Part shown: positions 55,725 to 63,884 of the stretch, one piece after another
How the letters are laid out: each line of letters begins with the position of its first letter
Position numbering within the stretch: position 1 is the stretch's first letter
Assembly: GCF_014202505.1 (NCBI RefSeq)
Contig: NZ_JACHGW010000003.1
Location: forward strand, 744,001 to 808,000
Direction: 5' to 3'
From: Armatimonas rosea
Lineage (GTDB): Bacteria; Armatimonadota; Armatimonadia; Armatimonadales; Armatimonadaceae
Length of the DNA: 64,000 nt
The notes under the pieces: generated by a model
Database searches by the model: none
The model's input: the letters and a program-made list of their open reading frames with translations, nothing else
Told to the model about the DNA's origin: nothing
Program-made: the position numbers and the translations under genes

Positions 55725-58127
55725 ATGCGAATTCCTGGTTTGCGTGGGCGCCGGTTGGAGAGCGCCGAGAAAGCAAAAAAAGAGCTGGGCATCCCCCTGC
55801 TGGGGGAGCTTCCGCAACCAAGTGCGGGGGCCCAGAGGCTTGAGATCGCCTACACCCACTTGATGGAGAGTATCCTCTTGAAAGCGGGGCAAGGCGAGGC
55901 GTCTCGGGTGTCGATCGCGGTAACATCGACCCGCGAGGGTGAGGGGCGCTCGTCGGTGGCGGCGAACCTGGCGATCGCGGCCACGCGGCTGGGGCGGAGC
56001 GTCCTGCTGGTGGATACGGAGTCGAGCAACCCGCGTCAGCACCGCATCTTTGGGGGGGAGTTTGCGTCGCAGGAGCCCGGTCTACTGGACCTGCTCGCCA
56101 TGGCGGTGACCTCCCCCTCGGAGGTGTTGCAAGAGACAACGATTCCTCGCCTGCGGCTCCTGCCCGTGGGCGATACCCTGACCCACGATGCCAGTGTTCT
56201 CTTCAGCCCCACCGGCTCGCACCAGCGGCTGGAGCGCTTTATCCGCTCCATCGCGCCGCGTCTTGCCGATGTGGTGATCTTCGACACACCCTATGTCCTG
56301 AGCCACGAGCCCGGCCGACATGTCCTCTCCCACACCGATGGGGTGGTCTTTGTGGTGGGGCTGGGTGAGACCGAGGCCAGCGCGGCGCGCAAGGCACTTG
56401 GGATTCTGGAGAGCCGTGAGGCATCGCTTCTGGGAGCGGTCTGCTTGACACTGGGGGATTTCTCCCGGTCCATGGCCGTGCCTCTGCCAGAAGTTACCCT
56501 CCAGAAGCCGGAGAAAGAAACCGAAATCCTTGGTAACAATGTTCTTACCGTAGAGGTTCCGTCCCCTAGGGTGAGCGAAACTAGTCCAATAGTCCCGCCT
56601 TCTGTTCCGATTGACAATGCGAAGGTGGAAGTAAACGATTCAGATGGGAAGTCCATGAGTGTAGCAGCACAAAAACAAGACGATGACCAGAGCACCGCGC
56701 CTGCGGGTGGCTTTGGTGTGGAAGACCTCGAGGCCGTTCTTCAGGGATGGCGACGGCGAGACACAACTCCTAGCCCCGAGCCTGAGCGCAAAGAAGAGCC
56801 CATGGGGATCGGGATCCCGCTGCCTCCGTCCTTTAATGTCGCGTCGGACGAAGGCGAGACGGTGAGCGAGGGTGCTGCTCCTGTGGGTGTTGCCTTTCCG
56901 ATGGGGAACTTCGGGGGTGGGGGCGAAGGGGTGCCCATACCGATTCCCTTTTTAAGTGTCGCCACGAACCAGGAGCCCTCGGTGGAAGAGACCGCAGAGG
57001 CACCAAAGCCGATCCTGACGATTGTCGAAGGCCCAAGCGAGGCAGAGACCGAAGTGGCCAAGACAGAGCCTGAGGTCGAGGTGGTTGCCGTGCCTGAGCT
57101 CGTTGTGCCGCATATCGAGCCTGTCGAAGCGGTTGTGGTGGCTGAAGAAGAGATCATGATTCCTGTGCCCGTTGCTCCGGTGGTAGCGGTCGCTGAGCTG
57201 GAGGAAGCCGTGCCTGTTGTTGAGAGAGAGTCCGTTTCAATTCCGGTGGTGCCGGTCTTCCCCGTCCCGGTGATGGCTGCCGAAGCCCCCGTAGCGCCCG
57301 CCCCGGCTCCCGAGCCCGTTGTGGTGGTTGCACCCGAGCCTGTGATGGTGGCACCGGTCTGGCCGACGGTCGCTCCCACACCCGTTGCGGTGGTGCCCCA
57401 GCCCGAGCCGGTGGTCGCTGCTCCTGCCCCGGTTGCGCCTGTCGAGGTGCCTCCGCCTGCTCCTGCGGCTCCGGTCTATGTCCAGCCTGCCCCCGCTCCT
57501 GTGGCTGCGGCCCCCGCCTACACCCCGGCTCCGGCCCCGGCCTTTGCGCCACCGCCCGTGCTGGCACCTCCCGTCGTTGCGGCTGCTCCGCTTGCAGCCA
57601 GTGTCGCGCCTCAGGCGAACCGGTCGGCTCTTGATATGCAAATTGATATGTTCCAGACAGGTCCTGGCGAGATGACCATGCGCGCCGCGACCAGTAACGC
57701 TCCTGCGGTGGGGGTTCCCCCTGTCTCTCTAGAGCTGGCCATGGCGATGAACGCGATGCGTGGGATGCGTGCCATCACGCCCTCCTCAACCGGTGGAGCC
57801 GATCAGCCCCGAATCGCCCTTGAGGCGGTCTCCACGGATGCCCCTGAGGCCACTCGGATGCGTCTTGTGGTGGGCAGCACCCACGAGCCGGCGCTGGAGG
57901 TGGTGGTCCACAATGGCGCGGGCATCAGTGTCCGCACCGGCAGTGGCATGGAGCAGCCGTCGGTCAAGCTGGACTCCCAGAACCTCCCCGATGGGGGGAC
58001 CGTCACCCGTGCCACCCTTCACACCGCCCGTGGCGGCCAGGAGCTGGTGCTGGAGCTGCGCCGCGAGGCCGTCAATGATGGCTTCACCGACGCCCGCTGG
58101 AAAAACCGCCTCTCGCTGTTTGCGTAA
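55725..58127 (+). CDS. CpsD/BY-kinase-like protein with altered Walker A and long Pro/Val-rich tail
   Basis: 800 aa. Residues about 5-260 match the cytosolic ATPase domain of capsular-polysaccharide BY-kinases (RLEIAYTHLMESIL; Walker A' SVLLVDTESSNP; Walker B-like DVVIFDTPYVLSHEPG). Walker A reads TREGEGRSSVAANLA, so the invariant Lys of GKS/T is Arg. No C-terminal Tyr cluster exists. Residues about 360-645 are disordered Pro/Val/Ala/Glu-rich sequence, and the last roughly 150 residues form a beta-rich unrecognised domain (VVHNGAGISVRTGSGMEQPS). GGAG precedes the ATG. No Wzz or Wzx partner lies nearby; rmlD is convergent downstream. Confidence 0.75.
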   Translation: MRIPGLRGRRLESAEKAKKELGIPLLGELPQPSAGAQRLEIAYTHLMESILLKAGQGEASRVSIAVTSTREGEGRSSVAANLAIAATRLGRSVLLVDTESSNPRQHRIFGGEFASQEPGLLDLLAMAVTSPSEVLQETTIPRLRLLPVGDTLTHDASVLFSPTGSHQRLERFIRSIAPRLADVVIFDTPYVLSHEPGRHVLSHTDGVVFVVGLGETEASAARKALGILESREASLLGAVCLTLGDFSRSMAVPLPEVTLQKPEKETEILGNNVLTVEVPSPRVSETSPIVPPSVPIDNAKVEVNDSDGKSMSVAAQKQDDDQSTAPAGGFGVEDLEAVLQGWRRRDTTPSPEPERKEEPMGIGIPLPPSFNVASDEGETVSEGAAPVGVAFPMGNFGGGGEGVPIPIPFLSVATNQEPSVEETAEAPKPILTIVEGPSEAETEVAKTEPEVEVVAVPELVVPHIEPVEAVVVAEEEIMIPVPVAPVVAVAELEEAVPVVERESVSIPVVPVFPVPVMAAEAPVAPAPAPEPVVVVAPEPVMVAPVWPTVAPTPVAVVPQPEPVVAAPAPVAPVEVPPPAPAAPVYVQPAPAPVAAAPAYTPAPAPAFAPPPVLAPPVVAAAPLAASVAPQANRSALDMQIDMFQTGPGEMTMRAATSNAPAVGVPPVSLELAMAMNAMRGMRAITPSSTGGADQPRIALEAVSTDAPEATRMRLVVGSTHEPALEVVVHNGAGISVRTGSGMEQPSVKLDSQNLPDGGTVTRATLHTARGGQELVLELRREAVNDGFTDARWKNRLSLFA

Positions 58128-58135
58128 CCCCCTAA

Positions 58136-58152
58136 CCCCCGCCGAGCGGGGG
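58136..58152. repeat. C5G/CG5 interspersed hairpin
   Basis: CCCCCG-CCGAG-CGGGGG preceded by CTAA and followed by AATAAAG, close in flanks to the copy at 48627. Confidence 0.6.
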
Positions 58153-58162
58153 AATAAAGTGG

Positions 58163-58202
58163 AAAAGCCCTCTCTGACCTTGGTGGTCGGAGGGGGCTTT
58201 TT
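58163..58202 (+). terminator. Terminator after the BY-kinase-like gene
   Basis: A 17-bp stem (AAAAGCCCTCTCTGACC with its near complement, two G-U pairs) with a short loop and terminal TTTTT. The A-tract on the other side could let it also serve the convergent rmlD gene. Confidence 0.85.
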
Positions 58203-58222
58203 GTTACGTGCCGGGAGATTGC

Positions 58223-59077
58223 CTAGCTCTTTAGGTAGGTGCGGATCGCATCCTGCCAGCTTGGGAAGGTGTCCATGCCGCGCAGAGCGAGCATCTTGCG
58301 CTCCAGCGGCGAGACACGGGGGCGCTTGGCAGCGGGCTTGGCGCTGGCGACATACTCCGCGAAGGTGGTGGGGTTGACCGGGGTGGCGAGGCCCGCCTCG
58401 GCGACGATAAACCGAGCGAACTCTAGGAGCGAGCACTGGCCGGCGTTGGTGGTGTGGTAGGTGCCTGCGAGGGGAGTCTCGGCGAGGTCGAGGAGCGTGG
58501 TTGCCAAGTCGACCGTGGACGTGGGACTGATAATCTGGTCCTCCACAAAGGTCAGGCTGGGGCGGGACTGGGCGGCGCGTACAATGGTATCGACAAGGTT
58601 CTTGCCGCTCTTGCCGTAGAGAAACGAGGTTCTTGCGATCATGTGGCGGTCGGGGAGGGCGGTGCGGACAAGACGCTCACCGGCCTCTTTGCTCGCGCCG
58701 TAGACACTCTGGGGGTTCACGGGGTCGAACTCGTGGTAGGCGCTGCCCTTCTCGCCATCGAAGACAAAGTCGGTGGAGACTTGAACGAGCCAGCTCTGGG
58801 TCTGGGCGCAGGCGGTGGCGAGGTGCGCCGCGCCAAGAGCATTGAGCTTCCAGGCCGCGTCGGCCTCGGCCTCGGCACCGTCCACATTGGTCCACGCGGA
58901 GCAGTTCACTACGGCATCGGGCTGGTGCGTCGTGACACAGGCGCGGACTGCGGCGAGGTCGGTGATATCGAGCGCGGCGCGGCCTGCTAACGCAACAATG
59001 TCGTGGCCTCGGCGCTGTGCCTCGGCCACGACATCGCTTCCTAGCATCCCGCCTGCACCGGTGATGAGCAGGCGCAT
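58223..59077 (-). CDS. rmlD: dTDP-4-dehydrorhamnose reductase
   Basis: 284 aa from ATG 59077, 4 bp after the citrate synthase stop. Extended SDR: nucleotide motif LLITGAGGMLGSDVV, substrate region VVNCSAWTNVDGAE, VSTDFVFDGEKGSAY, and catalytic YGASKEAGE (YxxxK). The last step of dTDP-L-rhamnose synthesis, feeding cell-surface polysaccharide. rmlA/B/C are not in the window. An ATG at 59107 is in frame but lies within the citrate synthase gene. Confidence 0.93.
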   Translation of the reverse strand: MRLLITGAGGMLGSDVVAEAQRRGHDIVALAGRAALDITDLAAVRACVTTHQPDAVVNCSAWTNVDGAEAEADAAWKLNALGAAHLATACAQTQSWLVQVSTDFVFDGEKGSAYHEFDPVNPQSVYGASKEAGERLVRTALPDRHMIARTSFLYGKSGKNLVDTIVRAAQSRPSLTFVEDQIISPTSTVDLATTLLDLAETPLAGTYHTTNAGQCSLLEFARFIVAEAGLATPVNPTTFAEYVASAKPAAKRPRVSPLERKMLALRGMDTFPSWQDAIRTYLKS

Positions 59078-59081
59078 GGGG

Positions 59082-60269
59082 CTACGCGCGCTCGTCCATC
59101 GGGACAAACGTCAGCCCACGCGGACCACCGTAGACCGACTCGGGGCGGATGATCAGGCTCTTGGGCATCTGCTCCAGGATATGGGCGGTCCAGCCACTCG
59201 TGCGCCCAATCGCAAAGACCGGTGTGAAGATCTCGGAGGGGATTCCCACGGCGTGGAGGATTAGTGCGGCGTAGAGCTCGACATTGGCGCGGAGCTTGTT
59301 GCCCGGCTTGCGCTTCTCCAGCTCGTCGATCGTAGTCTGCTCGACAACCTTAATCAGGTCAAGCAGGTGGTGGTCGCCGGTCTCATCGGCCATCTTATCG
59401 GCGGCATCGGAGAGCAGGGCGGCACGGGGATCGCGGACCTGGTAGACACGGTGCCCGAAGCCCATGATGCGCTCCTTGCGGTCCAGCGCGGCACTGATCC
59501 AGGGCTGTGCGTTCTCCGCGGTGCCGATCTCGTCGAGCATGTCCAGAACGGGGCCGGGGACACCGCCATGGAGCCAGCCCTTGAGGGCACCAATCGCGCC
59601 GGTGAGCGCCGAGACCATGTCCGAGTTGGTGGACTGGATCACGCGACCGGCAAAGGTCGAGGCGTTGAAGCCATGCTCTGCCACCGCGACCAGGTAGGCA
59701 TTGAGGCCCGCGACACGAGCCGCGCTGGGAACCTCACCCTCCAGCATGTAGAGAAAGCCCTCCGCGAGGCTGTGCTCAGGCTTGGGGGCGACAATCTCCT
59801 TGCCGTTGCCCAGCCGGTAGCCGTGTGCCACGATCGCGGCCATCTGGGCTTGCAGGCGTGCGGCACGGCGCAGGGCGCTCTCGACATCGGCAGGGGCGTT
59901 GATGGGCCACGCGGACTCGGGGTCCCCAATGGTCAGGGTCGAGGCACCGATACGCAGGATATCCATGCCCTCGGCGTGTGGGGCGCAGGCACGTAGCGTC
60001 GCCAGAGTTGCCTCCGGGAGCTCGCGTGCGGCGGACATCTCTGCCAGGAGCGCATCGTACTCCGCCCGGTTGGGAAGCTTGCCATGCCAGAGAAGATAAC
60101 AAACCTCCTCGAACGTGACCGTGCCAGAGAGTTCGCTGATATCGTAGCCACGGAGCGTCAGCTTCCCATTTTTTCCATCGACTTCCGCGATCTGGGTCTT
60201 GGCTGCAACAACGCCTTTAAGCCCGTCGTAGATCGTGGGTTCTGGGGTCTGGGTTTCGGGGGAACTCAT
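59082..60269 (-). CDS. gltA: Citrate synthase
   Basis: 395 aa, short prokaryotic type. Conserved: GKLTLRGYDISEL, AEHGFNASTFAGR, LKGWLHGGVPGPVLDML (first catalytic His), IMGFGHRVYQVRDPR (second His), IFTPVFAIGRTSGWTAH. Where the catalytic Asp is often found (NVDFY), this protein has NVELY; Glu occurs at this place in some actinobacterial-type relatives, so activity is not excluded. 2-methylcitrate synthase is an alternative. It is followed 4 bp later by rmlD. Confidence 0.92.
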   Translation of the reverse strand: MSSPETQTPEPTIYDGLKGVVAAKTQIAEVDGKNGKLTLRGYDISELSGTVTFEEVCYLLWHGKLPNRAEYDALLAEMSAARELPEATLATLRACAPHAEGMDILRIGASTLTIGDPESAWPINAPADVESALRRAARLQAQMAAIVAHGYRLGNGKEIVAPKPEHSLAEGFLYMLEGEVPSAARVAGLNAYLVAVAEHGFNASTFAGRVIQSTNSDMVSALTGAIGALKGWLHGGVPGPVLDMLDEIGTAENAQPWISAALDRKERIMGFGHRVYQVRDPRAALLSDAADKMADETGDHHLLDLIKVVEQTTIDELEKRKPGNKLRANVELYAALILHAVGIPSEIFTPVFAIGRTSGWTAHILEQMPKSLIIRPESVYGGPRGLTFVPMDERA

Positions 60270-60384
60270 GTTTTGTTAAACAATCCTTTGAATGAAGATA
60301 ACCGAGAGATAGTACCCTTCTCTCGTCGTTCTTGTCAACGTCGTAAACCTGCCAGGAGTTCGCGAAAACTCCTGGCTGGAGCAA

Positions 60385-61587
60385 CTACTTTGCCTTGGCC
60401 GGGGACCAGACCAGCGAGCCCGCCTTCCCCACGCCCTTGGTGAGGTTGGTCGGGGTCTCGGCTCCCCCGGTCGGGATCACCAGTAGCTCACCGCCCGAGA
60501 CATAGGCCAGCGAGCCGCTATCGGGGGACCAGCCCACCGACGTGACCGGGGTCTCGGTGAGGCGCTGGGGCTGCTCTTGCTGGCTGAGGCTCCCGACAAA
60601 GAGCCCGGTGGGGGTTCCTGCAGGGCCATCTGCCACCGCGATCGCCACGAGCTGATTGTTTGGCGCGACCGAGAAGCTTGTCGGGGCAAAGGGGAGCGGC
60701 ACGACCCCGGAGGGCTTGAAGCCGGAGTCGAAGTGCACGAGGAAGGACTGGCCCTCCATCGCCTCGCTCTGGTCCGCCAGCATCTTGAAGAGCCCGCCAA
60801 GGGCACCGCGGGCCTCGTCTTTTTTGTCCTCGGCAGGGGGTTGGAGCTGGATCGCCTCTTTGAGCGGGGAGCCGCCGTTGAAGAGCACCACAAAGCTCCC
60901 ATCGCTGAGTGCCTGGAACTTGAGCTCATGAGCCGAGCCTAGGAGGGCGAGGGTCTTGTCTTGCTTCAGGTAGACCGCCAGGATCTGGGTGCGCTCCTGT
61001 TTGACCGCCGCGAGGATGATCTCACCGTCCTTCGACGTGGCAAACTGGCTGATCCCGCCCTCGGCAAAGAGCATCTCCAGGTTGAGGTCATCGCGCTTGC
61101 CCTCGACCGTCGGGAAGATCGCATCGGTATCGGAGGCATCTTTTGCCGTGCTTCCCACCTTGCCGCTATCGAGAAAGAAGATCTTGCCCTCCCCTCGAAA
61201 CTGCGGAAACTCCTTGGTGGACTGGGTCGTGGTCAGGGCGATGAGCTTTCGTCCGGGGGCCGCCTCGGTCAGGCAGACCTGTCGGACACTGCTCTCGCCG
61301 CGCTCTGCCGTGAAGGTGAGGTGCTGGCCGTCTTGGGAGAAGTCCAGCTCCGCCTCGCGGGCCTTGTCGTTGCTCAGGCGCTCCGTGGCACCGGTCTTGG
61401 GGTCGGCGAGGTAGATATCGGTCTGGCCGTCTTTTTCCCAGGTAAAGGCCAGCTTGCCTGCGGTGCTAGGAACCGCCGCAAAGGGGAGGGGAAAGCCCTT
61501 AGAGCCCCAGTAGGCCAGCCCCCCGAAGGTGCCCACGGCCATGAGGGCAAGGAGAAAATTGCGAAACGTGAAGATCTTTGGACGCAT
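60385..61587 (-). CDS. Membrane-anchored TolB-like beta-propeller protein
   Basis: 400 aa. One N-terminal membrane segment (NFLLALMAVGTFGGLAYWG) is followed by WD40/TolB-like blades (KLAFTWEKDGQTDIYLADPK; ELDFSQDGQHLTFTAE; TSVGWSPDSGSLAYVSGGEL). It probably faces the periplasm. The 115-bp spacer upstream of its 3' neighbour gltA holds nothing recognisable beyond the gltA promoter region. It follows the DUF2231-like gene by 5 bp. Confidence 0.82.
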   Translation of the reverse strand: MRPKIFTFRNFLLALMAVGTFGGLAYWGSKGFPLPFAAVPSTAGKLAFTWEKDGQTDIYLADPKTGATERLSNDKAREAELDFSQDGQHLTFTAERGESSVRQVCLTEAAPGRKLIALTTTQSTKEFPQFRGEGKIFFLDSGKVGSTAKDASDTDAIFPTVEGKRDDLNLEMLFAEGGISQFATSKDGEIILAAVKQERTQILAVYLKQDKTLALLGSAHELKFQALSDGSFVVLFNGGSPLKEAIQLQPPAEDKKDEARGALGGLFKMLADQSEAMEGQSFLVHFDSGFKPSGVVPLPFAPTSFSVAPNNQLVAIAVADGPAGTPTGLFVGSLSQQEQPQRLTETPVTSVGWSPDSGSLAYVSGGELLVIPTGGAETPTNLTKGVGKAGSLVWSPAKAK

Positions 61588-61592
61588 AAAAT

Positions 61593-62054
61593 TTAATATC
61601 CTCGGGCGACATAGCCACCCAGAAACCCGGTGTAGCCCATCGTGGCTGCCGCCAGGACAACTAGAAAGAGATAGATTAGGTAGTGCCCCTGGCCCTTACG
61701 ATCCTGCATGCTCCGCGAGCTCCCAAAGTCGGAGGTCAGCACGCGCCAGATCAGGAGCGCGAGCAGAAGGCTGGAGCCTGCTAAGGCGACATTGCGGTGG
61801 GAGAGCAGGTGCTCGGCCTCCCACTTATCGGCCTTGAACCAGCCTAGCTGGCCCCAGAGGCCCGAGAGAACGGCAGGGACGGAGAGGGCGACAGCCACTA
61901 CCAGCGACCAGAAGCCGACCGTGCGCCACTCCTTTTTTCCAAAGAGCTTGCTACCCAGATCAAAGGCAGCGGAGACAAGAGCAAGAGCGAGGGCAAAATG
62001 AATGGTGGCACCATGGAGGTGCTGCCAGAGTTTAATGGGGTCTTCCTGAGGCAT
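61593..62054 (-). CDS. DUF2231-like membrane protein
   Basis: 153 aa from ATG 62054 (MPQEDP). Four membrane segments; the first region (LHGATIHFALALALVSAAFD) and WSLVVAVALSVPAVLSGLWG follow the DUF2231 pattern (His-containing helix, then small-residue helices). It possibly binds heme or metal; function unknown. TATCAT ends 9 nt upstream and overlaps the opposite-strand prfB -10. Confidence 0.8.
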   Translation of the reverse strand: MPQEDPIKLWQHLHGATIHFALALALVSAAFDLGSKLFGKKEWRTVGFWSLVVAVALSVPAVLSGLWGQLGWFKADKWEAEHLLSHRNVALAGSSLLLALLIWRVLTSDFGSSRSMQDRKGQGHYLIYLFLVVLAAATMGYTGFLGGYVARGY

Positions 62055-62063
62055 AACCCTTAC

Positions 62064-62073
62064 ATGATACAAT
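62064..62073. promoter_or_regulatory. Overlapping divergent -10 boxes (DUF2231-like gene and prfB)
   Basis: TATCAT on the minus strand (62064-62069) and TACAAT on the plus strand (62068-62073) overlap by 2 bp, so the two transcription units probably compete for polymerase. Confidence 0.45.
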
Positions 62074-62081
62074 AAGCGCAG

Positions 62082-62109
62082 ACGGGTCGCCGCAATCTCG
62101 GCGACCCGT
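62082..62109 (+). promoter_or_regulatory. prfB leader hairpin
   Basis: Perfect 10-bp stem ACGGGTCGCC/GGCGACCCGT with an 8-nt loop, between the prfB promoter and ATG 62134. No T-tract follows, so a leader structure or stabiliser is more likely than a terminator. Confidence 0.55.
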
Positions 62110-62133
62110 ACTTTCGTCTAATGGTGAAACTAT

Positions 62134-63277
62134 ATGCTGGCGGATGTATCCAAAGATTTAAGCCTGCTTGCGGAGCGCCTCGACGATATCGGGAGGCATC
62201 TTTGACCTTCCGCGTCGAAACAAAGAAATAGCACAGCTGGAGGCTCTCGCTGGAGAGCCGACACTCTGGGACGATGTGGCGCGCGCCCAGAAGACCATGC
62301 AGGCCCTCGCAAAAGCAAAAGAGGAGGTACTGCCGTACTTAGAGCTAAGGCGCAAGCTGGACGATGCGCTGGTTCTGATCGAGATGGCGGAGTCCGACGA
62401 CGACCCTGAGGCCTATGAGCCCGAGGTGCGCGCGGAGGTACTGTCGATCGGGGCGGGGATGGAGAAGGTGGAGAACGCTACCTTGCTCGCCGGTCCCTAC
62501 GATGCCCACGATGCCATCCTGGAGATCAAGCCCGGAGCGGGCGGCACCGAGGCCTGTGACTGGGCCGCGATGCTCCTGCGAATGTACCTGCGCTGGGCGG
62601 AGGCCAATGGCTTCCAGGCGGAGGTCAATGAGGAGCTTCCGGGAGAGGTCGCGGGGATCTCGTCGGCGACCGTGTTCATCACGGGGCGCAATGCCTACGG
62701 GATGCTACGCTCCGAGCACGGGGTCCATCGCTTGGTTCGTATCTCGCCCTTCAATGCCAATGGCAAGCGCCAGACGAGCTTCGCAGCGGTCGAGGTGCTC
62801 CCGGCAATCGAGGACGATAGCGAGCTGGTGATCGACGACAAAGAGCTTCGGATCGATACCTACCGCTCCAGTGGAGCAGGGGGCCAGCACGTCAATAAGA
62901 CCAGTAGCGCGATTCGGATCACGCACCTGCCGACCAATATTGTGGTGACCTGCCAAGACCAGCGCAGCCAGCTACAAAACAAAGAGGTGGCGATGCGTGT
63001 CCTAAGAGCAAAGCTTGCAGAGCTAGAGGCGCGCAAGTTCGACCAGAAGATGGCGGACCTGCGCGGCGACCAGCAGCGAATCGAGTGGGGAAGCCAGATC
63101 CGTAGCTATGTCTTTCAGCCCTACACGCAGGTCACCGATCTTCGGAGCCGCGTCAAGGTGAGCGATGTCAACGGGATCATGGACGGTAACCTGGAGCCGC
63201 TACAGCTAGGCTACTTGCGCTGGTTTGCAGGAAAAGGTGCGGCAGGAGAAGCAACCGATGGAGACGACGAGATTTAG
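62134..63277 (+). CDS. prfB: Peptide chain release factor 2 (programmed +1 frameshift)
   Basis: The coding sequence is 62134..62202 joined to 62204..63277 (about 380 aa). The first frame (MLADVSKDLSLLAERLDDIG) ends at TGA 62203-62205 within CTT-TGA-C. A +1 slip continues into DLPRRNKEIAQLEAL. RF2 recognises UGA/UAA; the SPF-containing loop (RISPFNANGKRQTSFA) and peptidyl-hydrolysis GGQ (SSGAGGQHVNKTSSAIRI) are present. GGGAGG sits three nt before the shift codon, as in classical RF2 autoregulation. A lipid- or signal-bearing downstream gene overlaps its last 20 bp. Confidence 0.96.
62191..62206 (+). promoter_or_regulatory. RF2 autoregulatory frameshift site
   Basis: GGGAGG-CAT-CTT-TGA-C: internal Shine-Dalgarno-like sequence, 3-nt spacer, Leu CTT slip codon and UGA stop followed by C, matching the canonical prfB element. 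Confidence 0.95.
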
Positions 63278-63881
63278 ATTTCTAGTACTTGCAGCCCTCG
63301 CACTGGGAGGCCTTGGCCTCCCCGTGCAGGCACAGCCGTCGGAGAAGACCGCCATTCGCCTCGGGGAGGCGGAGGCCGGTAACCTAGTCGCCGATGCCGT
63401 TCGTCAGAGTGTTGGGGCCGAGATTGCATTGGTGCCCGCCGCTGCCTTCAAGGGGAGCAAGGCGCTCTCCCCCGAGGCCGCCACGGCGCTACTAGACCCC
63501 GCTACGGATGAGATTGTGGTGCTGAGCATCCGGGGAAGCCAGCTCAAAGACGCTCTGGAGCGCTCGGTGTCGTTTGCGGGCACCCCCTTCGCGGGCTTTC
63601 TGCAAGTGTCGGGCCTGACGTTCCAGTACAATGGCAGCTTCGATGTGGGGGAGCGCGTGGTGAAGATCACGGTGGGGGGAGCCCCGCTCGATCCGAAAAA
63701 GACCTACAAGCTCGCCACCACCAAGCCCCTCGCCGACGGCCAGCAGGGCTACTTCCAGATCTGGAAAAAAGACCAGATTGTGGCTGGCGGCAAGACCGTC
63801 ACCCTCGCCGAAGCGATGCGCGCACTCCCCGCAGGCACGAGCGCCAAGGTCGAAGGGCGCATCGTCCGCGTAGACAAGTAG
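63258..63881 (+). CDS. Secreted 5'-nucleotidase C-terminal-domain-like protein
   Basis: 207 aa from ATG 63258, with AGGAG upstream (63242 region) and a 20-bp overlap with prfB. A signal peptide (FLVLAALALGGLGLPVQA) leads into a domain like the 5'-nucleotidase C-terminal module (EAEAGNLVADAVRQSVGAEI, VVLSIRGSQLKDALERSV, FLQVSGLTFQYNG, KTYKLATTKPLADGQQGYF). The metallophosphatase catalytic N-domain is missing, so it is probably a binding-only or repurposed protein. Confidence 0.82.
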   Translation: METTRFRFLVLAALALGGLGLPVQAQPSEKTAIRLGEAEAGNLVADAVRQSVGAEIALVPAAAFKGSKALSPEAATALLDPATDEIVVLSIRGSQLKDALERSVSFAGTPFAGFLQVSGLTFQYNGSFDVGERVVKITVGGAPLDPKKTYKLATTKPLADGQQGYFQIWKKDQIVAGGKTVTLAEAMRALPAGTSAKVEGRIVRVDK

Positions 63882-63884
63882 CGC

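Noticed and set aside
55607-55792. N-terminal extension of LarA
   Set aside because: Extends into the divergent gene's start region and has no LarA similarity; TACAAT lies within it, 7 nt before the accepted ATG.
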